From Chrysaora quinquecirrha (Eukaryota; Cnidaria; Scyphozoa; Semaeostomeae; Pelagiidae): DNA of 64,000 nucleotides. The translations under genes were made by a program, and so were the position numbers. Positions 35,571-42,200 of the stretch are shown here, piece by piece (the stretch's first letter is position 1; each line of letters opens with the position of its first letter). A model generated the notes under the pieces. The model saw only the letters and a program-made list of their open reading frames with translations. It made no database searches and had not been told where the DNA came from. The stretch covers positions 145,607-209,606 of the forward strand of contig JACTAT010000335.1 in the NCBI GenBank assembly GCA_014526335.1, read 5' to 3'.

Positions 35571-38500
35571 AAAGCAAGAAAGCATGCAAGCAAGCAAGAA
35601 AGCAAGAAAGAAAGCATCCAAGCATGCAAGCAAACACGCAAGCAAGCAAGGAAGCAAGCAAGAAAGCAAGCAAGCAAGCAAGAAAGCAAGAAAGCAAGAA
35701 AGCAAGAAAGCAAGCAAGCAAGCAAGCAAGAAAGCAAGCAAACAAGCAAGCAAGCAAGAAAGCAATTGAGAAAGCAAACAAAAAAGCAAGCAAGAATGCA
35801 AGAAAACAATCAAGAAAGCAATCAAGCAAGCAAGAAAGCAAGCAAGCAAGCAGGAAGAAAGCATGCCTTATAAGTTGGAGGATATTGCAGACTGGCATTT
35901 AAGAAGGAATACCATGGGTACTCATTTACCGAGCTTGACAGGATGGACATCTAAGTTGACTGTAGGATCATGGAAAGTGGTCCTGACAAGATATGAACTC
36001 TCAAACTTGTGACCCCTCAGCCACTGTCGATCATAACCAGTTGATCAATCAATCAATCAATAAACCAGTCATTCAATGACAATGAGTTAATCACTGAATA
36101 ATCAATCAACAAGAGGCCAATCAATAACAAATTGTGACCAATGAATTAATCAATCAGAGCATATTTTTTGAACAATTACTCAGTTAATCATTTAATCAAT
36201 CAATCAACTACCATCATGTGGTCAACCAATCAATTAAAATCAATTAATCATCTTTGTGATCAGTTATTCAGCTGCTGTTAGACAGTTATTAGACTGATTG
36301 CCTGAGTTGTAGCTATCGCTATTAAAATACATGCTAGGACGCTCAAACTAAGACTACGGCTCGTGTGTTTGCTGTGAAGATGCAATGAACCAGCCTCGTT
36401 TCAATGCGTGCCAATTTTTTGGCACGGGCCAGTCCACAAAAAATGCCGTAATATTATGAGTCCCAGTTTGAGCGACCTCGGCTTGGTATTAGTCTTGGTC
36501 TGATGAGCGATAACTGGGACTCAAGTAATAAGTCTGGACAGTTATTAGAGGATTTTCTACACCTTCTTTCCTCACATGGCCCAAAAACTGCTGCTTTCTA
36601 TCTGTTATCAGCAGCTTTATTTCACTGCCTATTTTTCTGAGAATTTCCTCATTTCTCACCTGGCTGTACATGGAATCCTTAGCACACGCAGTCAATCAAT
36701 GAACATCAATCAAACAATCACATTATCATTAATCAATTAATCCATGAATCATAATCAATCACAGAGTCAATCAATCATCATCAGCAAATACACAGAGGAT
36801 CCATCAATGAATCACAATCAATCAATACCAATCATTGAATGAACACCTTGTGTCTTTGATACTTGAAAGTTTTGATACTCAAATTTAATCATTAATCAAT
36901 TAATCAAGCAATCATAATCAATCACAGAATCAATTAATCATCATCAGCAAACAGACAGAGGATCCATCAATGAATCACAATAAATCAATACAAATCATTG
37001 AATCAATACCTTGTGTCTTTGATACTCATAAGTTTTGATACTCATATGTAATCATTAATCAATTAATCAAGCAATCATAATCAATCACAGAATCAATTAA
37101 TCATCATCAGCAAACAGACAGAGGATCCATCAATGAATCACAATCAAGCAATACAAATCATTGAATCAATACCTTATGTCTTTGATACTCATAAGTCTTT
37201 TTGATTGCTCCCAAAATGTGAAAATATCGCATAAAAAGAATATAGGAATTTTCTTCATCCCCATCATGATAACGAGCATCAGCTTTCTTGAAAATCTGAT
37301 TCACAGACACACAATACCTAAGGAAAACAGGAAAAGTTTTCTCAAATACAAGTGTCTCTGAATAATAGTCGTGAGATTTGATGTGTAGTTAAACTTAAGG
37401 AACTATCGAGGACATTTTGGTACTACAATTCAGTCAAAAGCGGTCTAAAAATAAAGAACTTTAGGAAGTAAGCCTTGAGCTAGGTTCTTTAAAAGCTAAA
37501 AAGCATTCAAGGCTCCAGCCAAACAATTAAATCATCTCAATAAACTGGATGGGAAACATGCTCGCACTCGAACCACTCTTGCACCTCTCCTATTGTTTGA
37601 CCTATTGTCATGTTAAGTAAGGGGCCATCATCTTTCAATTTTCATATTTTTTAACGGCTTTTGGACATTATGGGGGGAGGGGGTTTTACCCTCAGCCGTT
37701 AAGAAATTTAAAATCAACTAACCTTATGGAAAATGTTTTGAATTCTTCGATGTTACTCATGGCTGAATGATATTGCCCTTTTTAGGCCATAAAAACACTT
37801 GGTTGTAGGCGTAACCTATTTTAGGGCAGTCGAAAAAATCCCAATAAAATTTGGCAGATGGCTGTTAAGGTGGTTGGGGGTGGGGGTACCGATCTTAACG
37901 GCCAAATACCATTAAAAATACGAAAATCGAAAGTCGATGGCCACTAATGTATTGTTTTCCCAATCTGCTTGCACCTACGTGTAGGCCAAAACTTCCAATC
38001 TGTATCATTTGGCCATGTTTTGCAAAACAATGATCATCAAACATTTCTTGTTTGTGGCCAAATGGTAACAGGTCCATTTGCCCCACTACCAACTCACCCA
38101 ACCTTTAAATAGTTAAGTTGCACCTGTTTCAAGTCATATTGCCCCACATGTTCATACCACTCGCCCCATCTCTCGAGTCAACTCGCCAAACCATTAAATA
38201 AAATGATAGGAAGCAACAAAATTGAGTGAATCTATCAGTGTGATAAAAGGGGGTTCGGGGGTGGAGCCCCCAACTTTAAACAGTGGGGGCAAGTTGACTT
38301 TTCAGATGGGGCGAGTTGACTTTGAAAGTAGTGAGGCGAGTTGACTAGAAATCTTAGAAAAATTATTCTTAACCGGGCAGACAAAATGCCAAGTCAAACG
38401 ATAGGCAGATGAGTTTGGCTAATACAAAAAGGAAAGAAAATCAAAAAGGGGCCTAAATTTCACAAAAAATGGCGTCGGTCACCGTCGTCAAATCAACTTA

Positions 38501-38614
38501 CTGTCGACACTGCTCTGCATTCTTGATATTTATTTTTACATTTTCAGCATGCTTGTTCAAGTCTGCAAGACAGCTTCCAACTGACAAAGGCTTTTTCTTT
38601 CTCGCTTCTGGCAT
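24350..38614 (-). CDS. USP8: USP8-type ubiquitin-specific protease, N-terminal two thirds
   Basis: Twelve minus-strand exons join in phase to give 968 codons: 38614-38502, 37317-37173, 35288-35203, 34680-34634, 33387-33330, 32505-32424, 31607-31565, 31051-30573, 29313-29213, 27880-27744, 26520-25087, 24528-24350. The order is N-terminal MIT/USP8-dimerisation region (residues 1 to about 135), charged linker, rhodanese domain (about 192-350), Pro/Ser-rich disordered region (about 430-908) and WW domain (about 918-949). That order and the position of the rhodanese domain match USP8, an endosomal deubiquitinase that acts on ubiquitinated receptors and the ESCRT machinery. The catalytic Cys/His boxes expected next are not found in the window. 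Either they lie in the gap at 22061-22560 or the gene is incomplete. It is divergently transcribed from the PH/RUN gene. Confidence 0.9.
24575..25020 (+). mobile_element. Two adjacent SINE family 1 copies
   Basis: The first copy (24575-24795) has leader GTGCTGAGGAAGGCTCGAC, a decayed box A and box B-like GGTTCGAATAC. The second (24797-25020) has box A TAGCTCAGTGG (24919-24929) and box B-like GGTTAGAACCT. They sit head to tail in the intron between USP8 exons 11 and 12, opposite to the gene. Confidence 0.8.
25087..26520 (-). CDS. USP8: USP8 exon 11: long Pro/Ser-rich exon
   Basis: A 1434-nt exon (TGTTCTAG| to GGTAAAG|GTAAGC, phase 1). It starts with an acidic/charged start (GFNTNDDEDILDKLRRQ), followed by two near-repeats of the form VRQGSLDKAAS / TRHGSLDRPFG. 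About 400 residues rich in Pro, Ser, Gly, Gln and Thr then follow, with PPPPKGSTLPPP tracts. FERSRSLPQPH fits the mode-1 14-3-3 consensus RSxSxP. Mammalian USP8 is restrained by 14-3-3 binding, but at a site nearer the catalytic domain. Composition predicts disorder. The antisense frames (25283-25522, 25545-25898) are shadows. Confidence 0.88.
26962..27380. mobile_element. MITE with AGGGCCTGTTTATATGG ends
   Basis: Perfect 17-bp terminal inverted repeats AGGGCCTGTTTATATGG / CCATATAAACAGGCCCT flank internal GAGATCTCACC and GGTGGGATGGAATT repeats. It is non-coding and lies in USP8 intron 10. The GGGCCTGTTTA type of end is common in hAT-like MITEs, but no 8-bp duplication is evident. A diverged relative may begin near 48258. 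Confidence 0.78.
27744..27880 (-). CDS. USP8: USP8 exon 10
   Basis: Acceptor TTTTTGTAG|, donor AATCCAG|GTTGGT, phase 1. Encodes 45 residues beginning GLHKPSNRDPNQNTAGLNGA and containing LEAKLDRSMSETTAKIGHNP. It is a polar, probably disordered linker. Confidence 0.8.
27985..28240 (+). mobile_element. SINE family 1 copy plus leader of another
   Basis: tRNA-like part with box A-like TAGCTCCGTCG and box B-like GGTTCGGATGCC, then TGGTACGCTACTTGG and a GTTCGCCGTTCGTGAC tail. A new leader (GGTGCTGAAGAAGGCTTAAC) follows to about 28240. Confidence 0.75.
28253..28652. mobile_element. MITE with AAATCCTCGAAYAAG ends
   Basis: The left end TAAATCCTCGAACAAGCCCC mirrors the right end GGCGACTTATTCGAGGATTT. 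Internal GGGGCTTATTCGAGGGGAGG motifs are repeated in both orientations. It separates two SINE fragments of family 1, so it probably inserted into one SINE. Confidence 0.72.
28645..28805 (+). mobile_element. SINE family 1 fragment
   Basis: Carries AGCCTTTGGGAGGTACTCGA, GGTTTAATTGAGCTCTAGAAC, CCAGGTTCGAATCTCAATTATTG (intact box B) and a TTCGGCATTCATGGC tail. Its leader is continuous with the one ending at about 28240 if the intervening MITE is removed. Confidence 0.65.
28846..29201. mobile_element. Inverted-repeat element with TCAAT duplication beside a USP8 splice donor
   Basis: Ends CACCCTGGGGAGCCTCTGTG and CACAGAGGTTTCCTAGGGTG are inverted repeats. TCAAT is duplicated at 28841-28845 and 29202-29206. 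The interior is opposing arrays of a GTACTGTGGAGGGATA-type minisatellite. Its right edge is about 11 nt from the end of USP8 exon 9. Confidence 0.82.
29213..29313 (-). CDS. USP8: USP8 exon 9
   Basis: Acceptor TATCTCTAG|, donor GAAGG|GTAAGG, phase 2. Encodes KSKSSYKSQDPSSLLSNLEY followed by PKLPGLGNKSLSE. It was found by asking for an exon of length 3n+2 between exons 8 and 10. A transposable element lies 6 nt into the following intron. Confidence 0.78.
29404..29855. mobile_element. hAT-type MITE with 8-bp target duplication
   Basis: Inverted ends CAGTGGCGTAGCC / GCTACGCCACTG are flanked on both sides by GGTATAAT (29396-29403 and 29856-29863). An exact 8-bp duplication with CAGTGGCGTA-type ends is characteristic of hAT elements. 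The interior is non-coding with GGGCCCC motifs near each end. Confidence 0.88.
30285..30450 (-). mobile_element. SINE family 2 copy
   Basis: Read on the minus strand it contains GGTCTGATCCAGCTAACTC, TTGGTGTCAATGGGGCTTG and a CCACGGTAGCGTCACAGCC to AAGGTGAAATGGTG body. Other copies lie at about 31805-31930, 33405-33590 (minus) and 34865-35065 (plus). Confidence 0.7.
30573..31051 (-). CDS. USP8: USP8 exon 8: rhodanese domain
   Basis: A 479-nt exon (TTTTTCTAG| to AAACCG|GTAATT) encoding a complete rhodanese-like domain: WITPEELYQLLRS, LIIDTRPPVDYESSHIKHN, then a SHVIIMDAET segment where an active rhodanese would carry its catalytic cysteine, and ending LLDSGFYGWFLYYP. The cysteine is absent, as in known USP8, where the domain acts as a protein-binding module (for the E3 ligase NRDP1 in mammals) rather than a sulfurtransferase. 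This is the strongest single anchor for the USP8 assignment. Confidence 0.93.
31127..31427. mobile_element. MITE with TGAGGTGCCAAATAAACG-type ends
   Basis: The left end GAGGTGCCAAATAAACGGGG mirrors the right end CGTTTACTTGGCACCTTAG. The interior repeats AATAAACGGGGGG several times. It lies in USP8 intron 7, with GATTGATTAAAAGATTG sequence on both sides. Confidence 0.75.
31565..31607 (-). CDS. USP8: USP8 exon 7 (micro-exon, 43 nt)
   Basis: Acceptor TTCTTGCAG|, donor CTTTG|GTAAGT, phase 1. Encodes EHHVIHSLPDVPSF just before the rhodanese domain. Confidence 0.75.
31805..32270. mobile_element. SINE family 2 fragment followed by a CCCGGGGGTACTCC-family MITE fragment
   Basis: 31805-31930: AAGGTGAAGGTGAAG, TTTAGCGCCAGTCGCTAGG and CCACCGTGGCTGGGGCCCAG belong to SINE family 2. 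31930-32270: GGGTATGTGTCGCCAATATG, GGGTGGGTTTTTGGGCC and a final GGCGGCACATCCCC belong to the palindromic MITE family also seen at 15045 and 47838. Confidence 0.65.
32424..32505 (-). CDS. USP8: USP8 exon 6
   Basis: Acceptor TTTATTTAG|, donor TCCGAG|GTGATT, phase 0. Encodes ASQNDANKDSTRKADFKNDK followed by SKQGKSE, a lysine-rich linker. Only the phase dictated by exon 5 gives this open, highly charged frame without a stop. Confidence 0.78.
33000..33300. mobile_element. CAAACATTG-family repeat copy
   Basis: Contains TGACCAAACGATCGAACTTTG, CTTGACAAGCA and AACATTTGAGACTTGGTTG plus the closing TTGATCGTTTGACCACATC. It is a diverged palindromic member of the family. Confidence 0.6.
33330..33387 (-). 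CDS. USP8: USP8 exon 5
   Basis: Acceptor CTGTTTTAG|, donor GATGG|GTAAGA, phase 2. Encodes GQSNADQSTVKKSNDIVD, a polar linker before the rhodanese domain. Confidence 0.78.
33405..33590 (-). mobile_element. SINE family 2 copy (best tRNA-like head)
   Basis: On the minus strand: GTGGTTTAATCCAGCTAACT, then CATGGTGTCAGGAGTACAGC and GGTCAGGGTTTGAGCCCAGC. The TGGTTTAATCCAG part can serve as box A and GGTTTGAGCCC as box B. It ends with CTAGCAACTGGCGCTAAAAC. Confidence 0.72.
33815..34605. repeat. About 185-bp tandem repeat in USP8 intron 4
   Basis: About 4.3 diverged units, each with AAAAGCTAGTCTATACTA, TTGTTGCATCAGCTTATAAA and GATTACTTGCAGAATGGAA. Unit starts are near 33830, 34010, 34195 and 34375. 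It fills nearly the whole intron between exons 4 and 5. Confidence 0.85.
34634..34680 (-). CDS. USP8: USP8 exon 4 (micro-exon, 47 nt)
   Basis: Acceptor TATGTAAG|, donor ACAAAG|GTATAT, phase 1. Encodes YAQLKEDTTSLQTDK, a hydrophilic linker after the helical domain. It is identified by phase continuity with exons 3 and 5. Confidence 0.8.
34865..35065 (+). mobile_element. SINE family 2 copy (plus orientation)
   Basis: GTAATCCAGCTGACTCATGG, box B-like GGGTTCGAGCC, CCACGTTAACGTCACGGCC and TGGCGCTAAAACACCATTTC occur in the order seen in the minus-strand copies. It lies in USP8 intron 3. Confidence 0.72.
35203..35288 (-). CDS. USP8: USP8 exon 3
   Basis: TTTTGCAG| to CTAAG|GTAAGT, phase 2. Encodes KQYDEILIPNYALKAIERAE followed by SLSNSLKL, the third helix of the N-terminal domain. 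The ALKAIERAESL pattern is the conserved stretch seen in USP8 relatives. Confidence 0.88.
35325..35860. repeat. (AAGC)n / AAGCAAGA tetranucleotide repeat
   Basis: About 530 bp of AAGC and AAGA tetramers in USP8 intron 2. It yields long poly-Cys/Leu and Lys/Ser/Gln frames in several phases, all artefactual. Confidence 0.95.
36020..37172. repeat. AATCAATC-rich region with 164-bp tandem units reaching into USP8 exon 2
   Basis: Degenerate AATC/ATCA tetramers. From about 36700 they organise into 164-bp units containing ATCATCATCAGCAAACAGAC and CAATACCTTGTGTCTTTGAT. The last unit boundary overlaps the end of USP8 exon 2 and its donor. Confidence 0.8.
37173..37317 (-). CDS. USP8: USP8 exon 2
   Basis: Acceptor TTTCCTTAG|, donor CATAAG|GTATTG (phase 0). 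Encodes an IFKKADARYHDGDEENSYIL-type helix pair followed by FMRYFHILGAIKK. This is the core of the MIT-like USP8 dimerisation region, which in known USP8 proteins binds ESCRT-III subunits. The last ~24 nt of the exon and its donor are tandemly duplicated downstream in the intron. Confidence 0.88.
37621..37946. mobile_element. MITE with GGCCATCATCTTTCAATTTTC-type ends
   Basis: The left end GGGGCCATCATCTTTCAATT mirrors the right end ATCGAAAGTCGATGGCCACT. Internal TTAACGGC / GCCGTTAAG and TAACGGCCAAATAC blocks are also inverted. It is non-coding and lies in USP8 intron 1. Confidence 0.7.
38502..38614 (-). CDS. USP8: USP8 exon 1 (start codon)
   Basis: Starts MPEARKKKPLSVGSCLADLN and continues through KHAENVKINIKNAEQCR. 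The LADLNK motif matches the N-terminal signature of USP8, so this ATG is preferred over the out-of-frame ATG seven bases upstream. The donor is CGACA|GTAAGT, phase 2. Confidence 0.85.
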
Positions 38615-39280
38615 TTTTCATGATTTTGAAAGATTTTTCTGCGAAAGTGAATTGAACTTCATTTTGCAAACAACCTCTTTGAGCTGTTGTAGTGTCCAGG
38701 CCCCGTTATGATGTCACGCAAAAATGACGTAATCAGCTCATGTGAGTTCTGGGGGGCGAGGAGGAGCGAAATGGGAAGAAAGGGGGTGTGGAGGCGATAA
38801 ATGGAGAGGAAGGAGGGGGCTGTATTTTTGATTCCTTGCTCAGTGTGTCTTCCTCTTCCCAAATACAGGCTGCGAGATATGTGTACCTCACGGGTGGGCT
38901 TTTCCTCGAGAACTCCCCCTACAAAGGGGTGCAATTTATTCCTACACAAGGGTAAAGTGTCCCAATAACGGCTAAATTGTCCCAACTTGTCCCTGCTTCC
39001 AGTTGCATCTTGAATATGAACAGCGAAAAAACAAAGCTCAAGGGCGGTCCCGCGTTTTGAGTGCGTTTCTCCGGGAGAGTTTTAAGCAGACCCCCCAAAC
39101 ATCGAGAGGACAAAGATCAAGAACAGACCCGCGTTTTGAGTGCGTTTCTGCGGGCAACGTATCAAAAGCGGAAGTGAACATTGATCAATTCTTCGAAACC
39201 GAAACATGCAAACATCCGCGATCGACACTCGAAGAACTGACCTAAAAAAAAGTTGAAAATACTTCTTAAATTCACATGAG
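38615..39280. promoter_or_regulatory. Bidirectional promoter between USP8 and the PH/RUN gene
   Basis: The two start codons point away from each other across 666 bp. Within it are TGATGTCA (38709-38716) and TGACGTAA (38725-38732), CRE/ATF-type sites close to the USP8 start. A duplicated CCGCGTTTTGAGTGCGTTTCT motif lies at about 39049-39070 and 39129-39150. No TATA box is obvious. A shared divergent promoter is the simplest reading. Confidence 0.55.
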
Positions 39281-39298
39281 ATGGACGATCCATTATTG
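39281..39298 (+). CDS. PH/RUN gene exon 1 (start codon)
   Basis: ATG then DDPLL and donor TTG|GTAAGC in phase 0, which fits the phase-0 start of the exon at 41466. The exon is only 18 coding nt, so the assignment rests on the donor quality, the phase match and the position opposite USP8. Confidence 0.5.
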
Positions 39299-42200
39299 GT
39301 AAGCGTTCTTAGTTCTTTCAACTTTGTTCTTACGTGGTGATCACTGTATTTTAGCTTTGTAGTTATGGGAGTTTAGCGTTTTCGTGAAAGACAGATTTTT
39401 AGGCCTATATAATAGCACCGCGCTCGATTTATAACATGACGTTGTACTTCGCAAGAACCAAAATGAATGGAATGCTGGCCTGTTTCTAGAAATAACAACG
39501 ACTTTTAGTTTTCCAGTACTATTTGTTTCAGCATGCTAGATATTTATAGGCCTATTGAGGCTTGCCCAAATAATCAAACATTGCTGGTGAAACATTTGAG
39601 ATTTGCTTGGAAGCTGTGTTTCACCTTTGCCCGCAAAACATTTTGCTATCTCTCAAAGCCTTAAACTAATCAAACAGTAGTCAAACAATAGAGCATTGTT
39701 GGCCAAACATTTGAAAATTGCTTTAAAAAATGTGTGTCTGTTTGACCACATTGCACAAAATTGTTTGTCATCATCATGTCAAACAGTTTGCTGTCTCTTA
39801 GAGTTTTAAGCCCTGGTTAAACTATCAAACATTGTTGGTCAAACGTTTGAGATTTGCTCTTTAAGAAAATGTTTGATCATTTGACCGCATCTGGAAACAT
39901 TTCTTGTCAAACATTTTCATCAAACATTCAAACATTCTTGGTCACATATTTGACATTTGCTTATAAAGAACATGTTTGACCGTTTGGCCATGTCACAAAG
40001 TCATTTGTTTGACAAACAGTATTGCTTAGCAATGTTTTTAAAAAAACATTTTCTATGTTACAAACAAAACATTTGCTGCAAATTGGTTGCACTTTCGAAC
40101 AGTGAAGTTATTGCTCAGGCTCTGTTATCTTAAGCATTGTTTGTCAAACATTTGAGATTTGCTTTTGAAGAAAATGTTTGATCATTTGACCACATCTCGA
40201 AACATTGCTTGTCAAACAATTTGCTGTTTCTTAGAGTTTCAAGCCCTGATCAAACATTCAAACATTGTTGGTCACATATTTGAGATTTACTTTTGAAGAA
40301 AATGTTTGACTGTTTGGCCATGTCACAAACATTTGCTTGACAATGTTTTTGAAAAACTTCAAAAACATCTTCTGTATGTCACAAGCAAGCAAAAAATGTT
40401 TGACAAGCAATGTTTTGTGACATGGCCAAACAGGACAACATTTTGTTTGACAAACAAATCTCAAATGTTTGATAAACAATGTTTGATCGTTTTGCCCTGG
40501 CCGTAAGCTCAAGTCATACTGGAAATTTTAAACAAAGGAACCACCAGAGAAGTGTGTATCTTCCACAGTAGGCAAAAATATCACCACAGTATGCAAAAAA
40601 TACCATCAAAGTAGTGAATATAGATGCGATTGCTCGAAACAACTTCAAAAAAATTAAAATTTTTGTATTTTTAGAGAAAGCCACCCCCTCATCTAGAGGG
40701 TACTTTGTTGCTACAAGACTCAAAGAAGTTTGGTAAAAAGACCTGGATTCAAAGGCATATTGTGGTATGTGGTGCATACAATGGAATTAATATGTTTTGG
40801 AAGATAAAGCTTTCAGACTACATTTTGTCCAAAACTTTAGCTGTTAAAATAAAAGTGAAAATTAAAATGTTAAAGTTTGCTTTATTTGAGAGAAAACAGT
40901 ATTAAGATAGTTTTTGAGTTGTACAAAACTTCAAAATTCCAATAAACAGCGGAAACATTTTTGGGCATACTGTTAAAATAGTTTTAAAAGAGCATCAAAG
41001 ATGTTCTGAGTACAATTTCAAGTATCAAGCAAAAAGTTTGCCAACTTTTTAAAATTTGTGTCAAGATTTGTCAGCTGTTGGATCAATATTTTAATTCATT
41101 ACAGGATTTTCATAGTTTTTTTCTGCGACAGCTGCATGAAAGAGTCTAGATACTTCTTGAAAACTTGAGATCTGCTTGAAAGACCAATCAATGAGTTCTA
41201 CATCTTCGCAGAATCAGAAAAGCAAAGCAAATCTCTGATTCGCTTCAAAAGAACACACCCTTTACTCATAATATATGGTCTGTGTCTACAAAGTGGATGG
41301 GTTTGTAAAATCTGGACGTCACATCCCCTTCGATCTGTCCCAGGTCCATAAGTCATGTACCCCAGGGGATTGAAAACGAAAAAATACGATAATTTACGAC
41401 ACATTAAAACCAGCCTTCAAAACGTTTATTTTGTGATGAAGCATTGTTATTTTCTTTATTTTTAGGTCGTTAGAGACACTTTATTTATCCATAGAGTACA
41501 TGGCAAAGGCAAAAAGGACAAGGAACTTGAATTTGAGACATTTTCGTTAAAAAAAGACCACAAAGAGATTAAATCCATACCGCTACAACAGGCAAGACAT
41601 CTTCGCATGTTTTCCGAGATGGCCAGTCTGTGTAACTTCTATATTGTTTATTTGTTTGTTTGTTTGGTTCTTGTTTCTTGGGGTTAACTCGTTTAAAGAT
41701 AGTACGTATGCATGTGCGTCCCCGAATTATGGGCAAATTTGCGATATTTTGCCAGGTATATGGGTCCTGTATTGTGACTTTTTGACTGGGTTTCTATAAG
41801 TAACCTTAATAATTAGTGAAATTTTTCCGTAGTTATTGGTCTGATGCAAATTGGGCTTCTCAGAGGCATATATATACCTACCCCTCCATAGTGTGATAGG
41901 ATTAATTATGCACTCTAATTATGCACATAATCTTTAGCCGCGTTTGCACTTGTATATATACTGTAACTCACAATATAATTATTAGTCAATCTTTAATCTC
42001 AGTTCGAGTAGCGTAATTTATAAACAGTGAGACGACCTGAAACGACCTGAAACGAGATGAAATCACCTGAAACGACCTGAAACGACCTGAAACGAGCCGT
42101 AAAATTTGGAATCGAGGCTGAAACGACCTGAGACGACCTGCTATCTTAGCAACGAAGTGTTATGGTCAAGGGATTTGTATTGTTCTTTACGCATTGTCAA

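Noticed and set aside
35311..35898. Cys/Leu-rich frames resembling membrane proteins
   Set aside because: Artefacts of the AAGC tetranucleotide repeat inside a USP8 intron.
40258..40512. Overlapping 84- and 66-codon frames on both strands
   Set aside because: Both lie in the palindromic CAAACATTG repeats and mirror each other.
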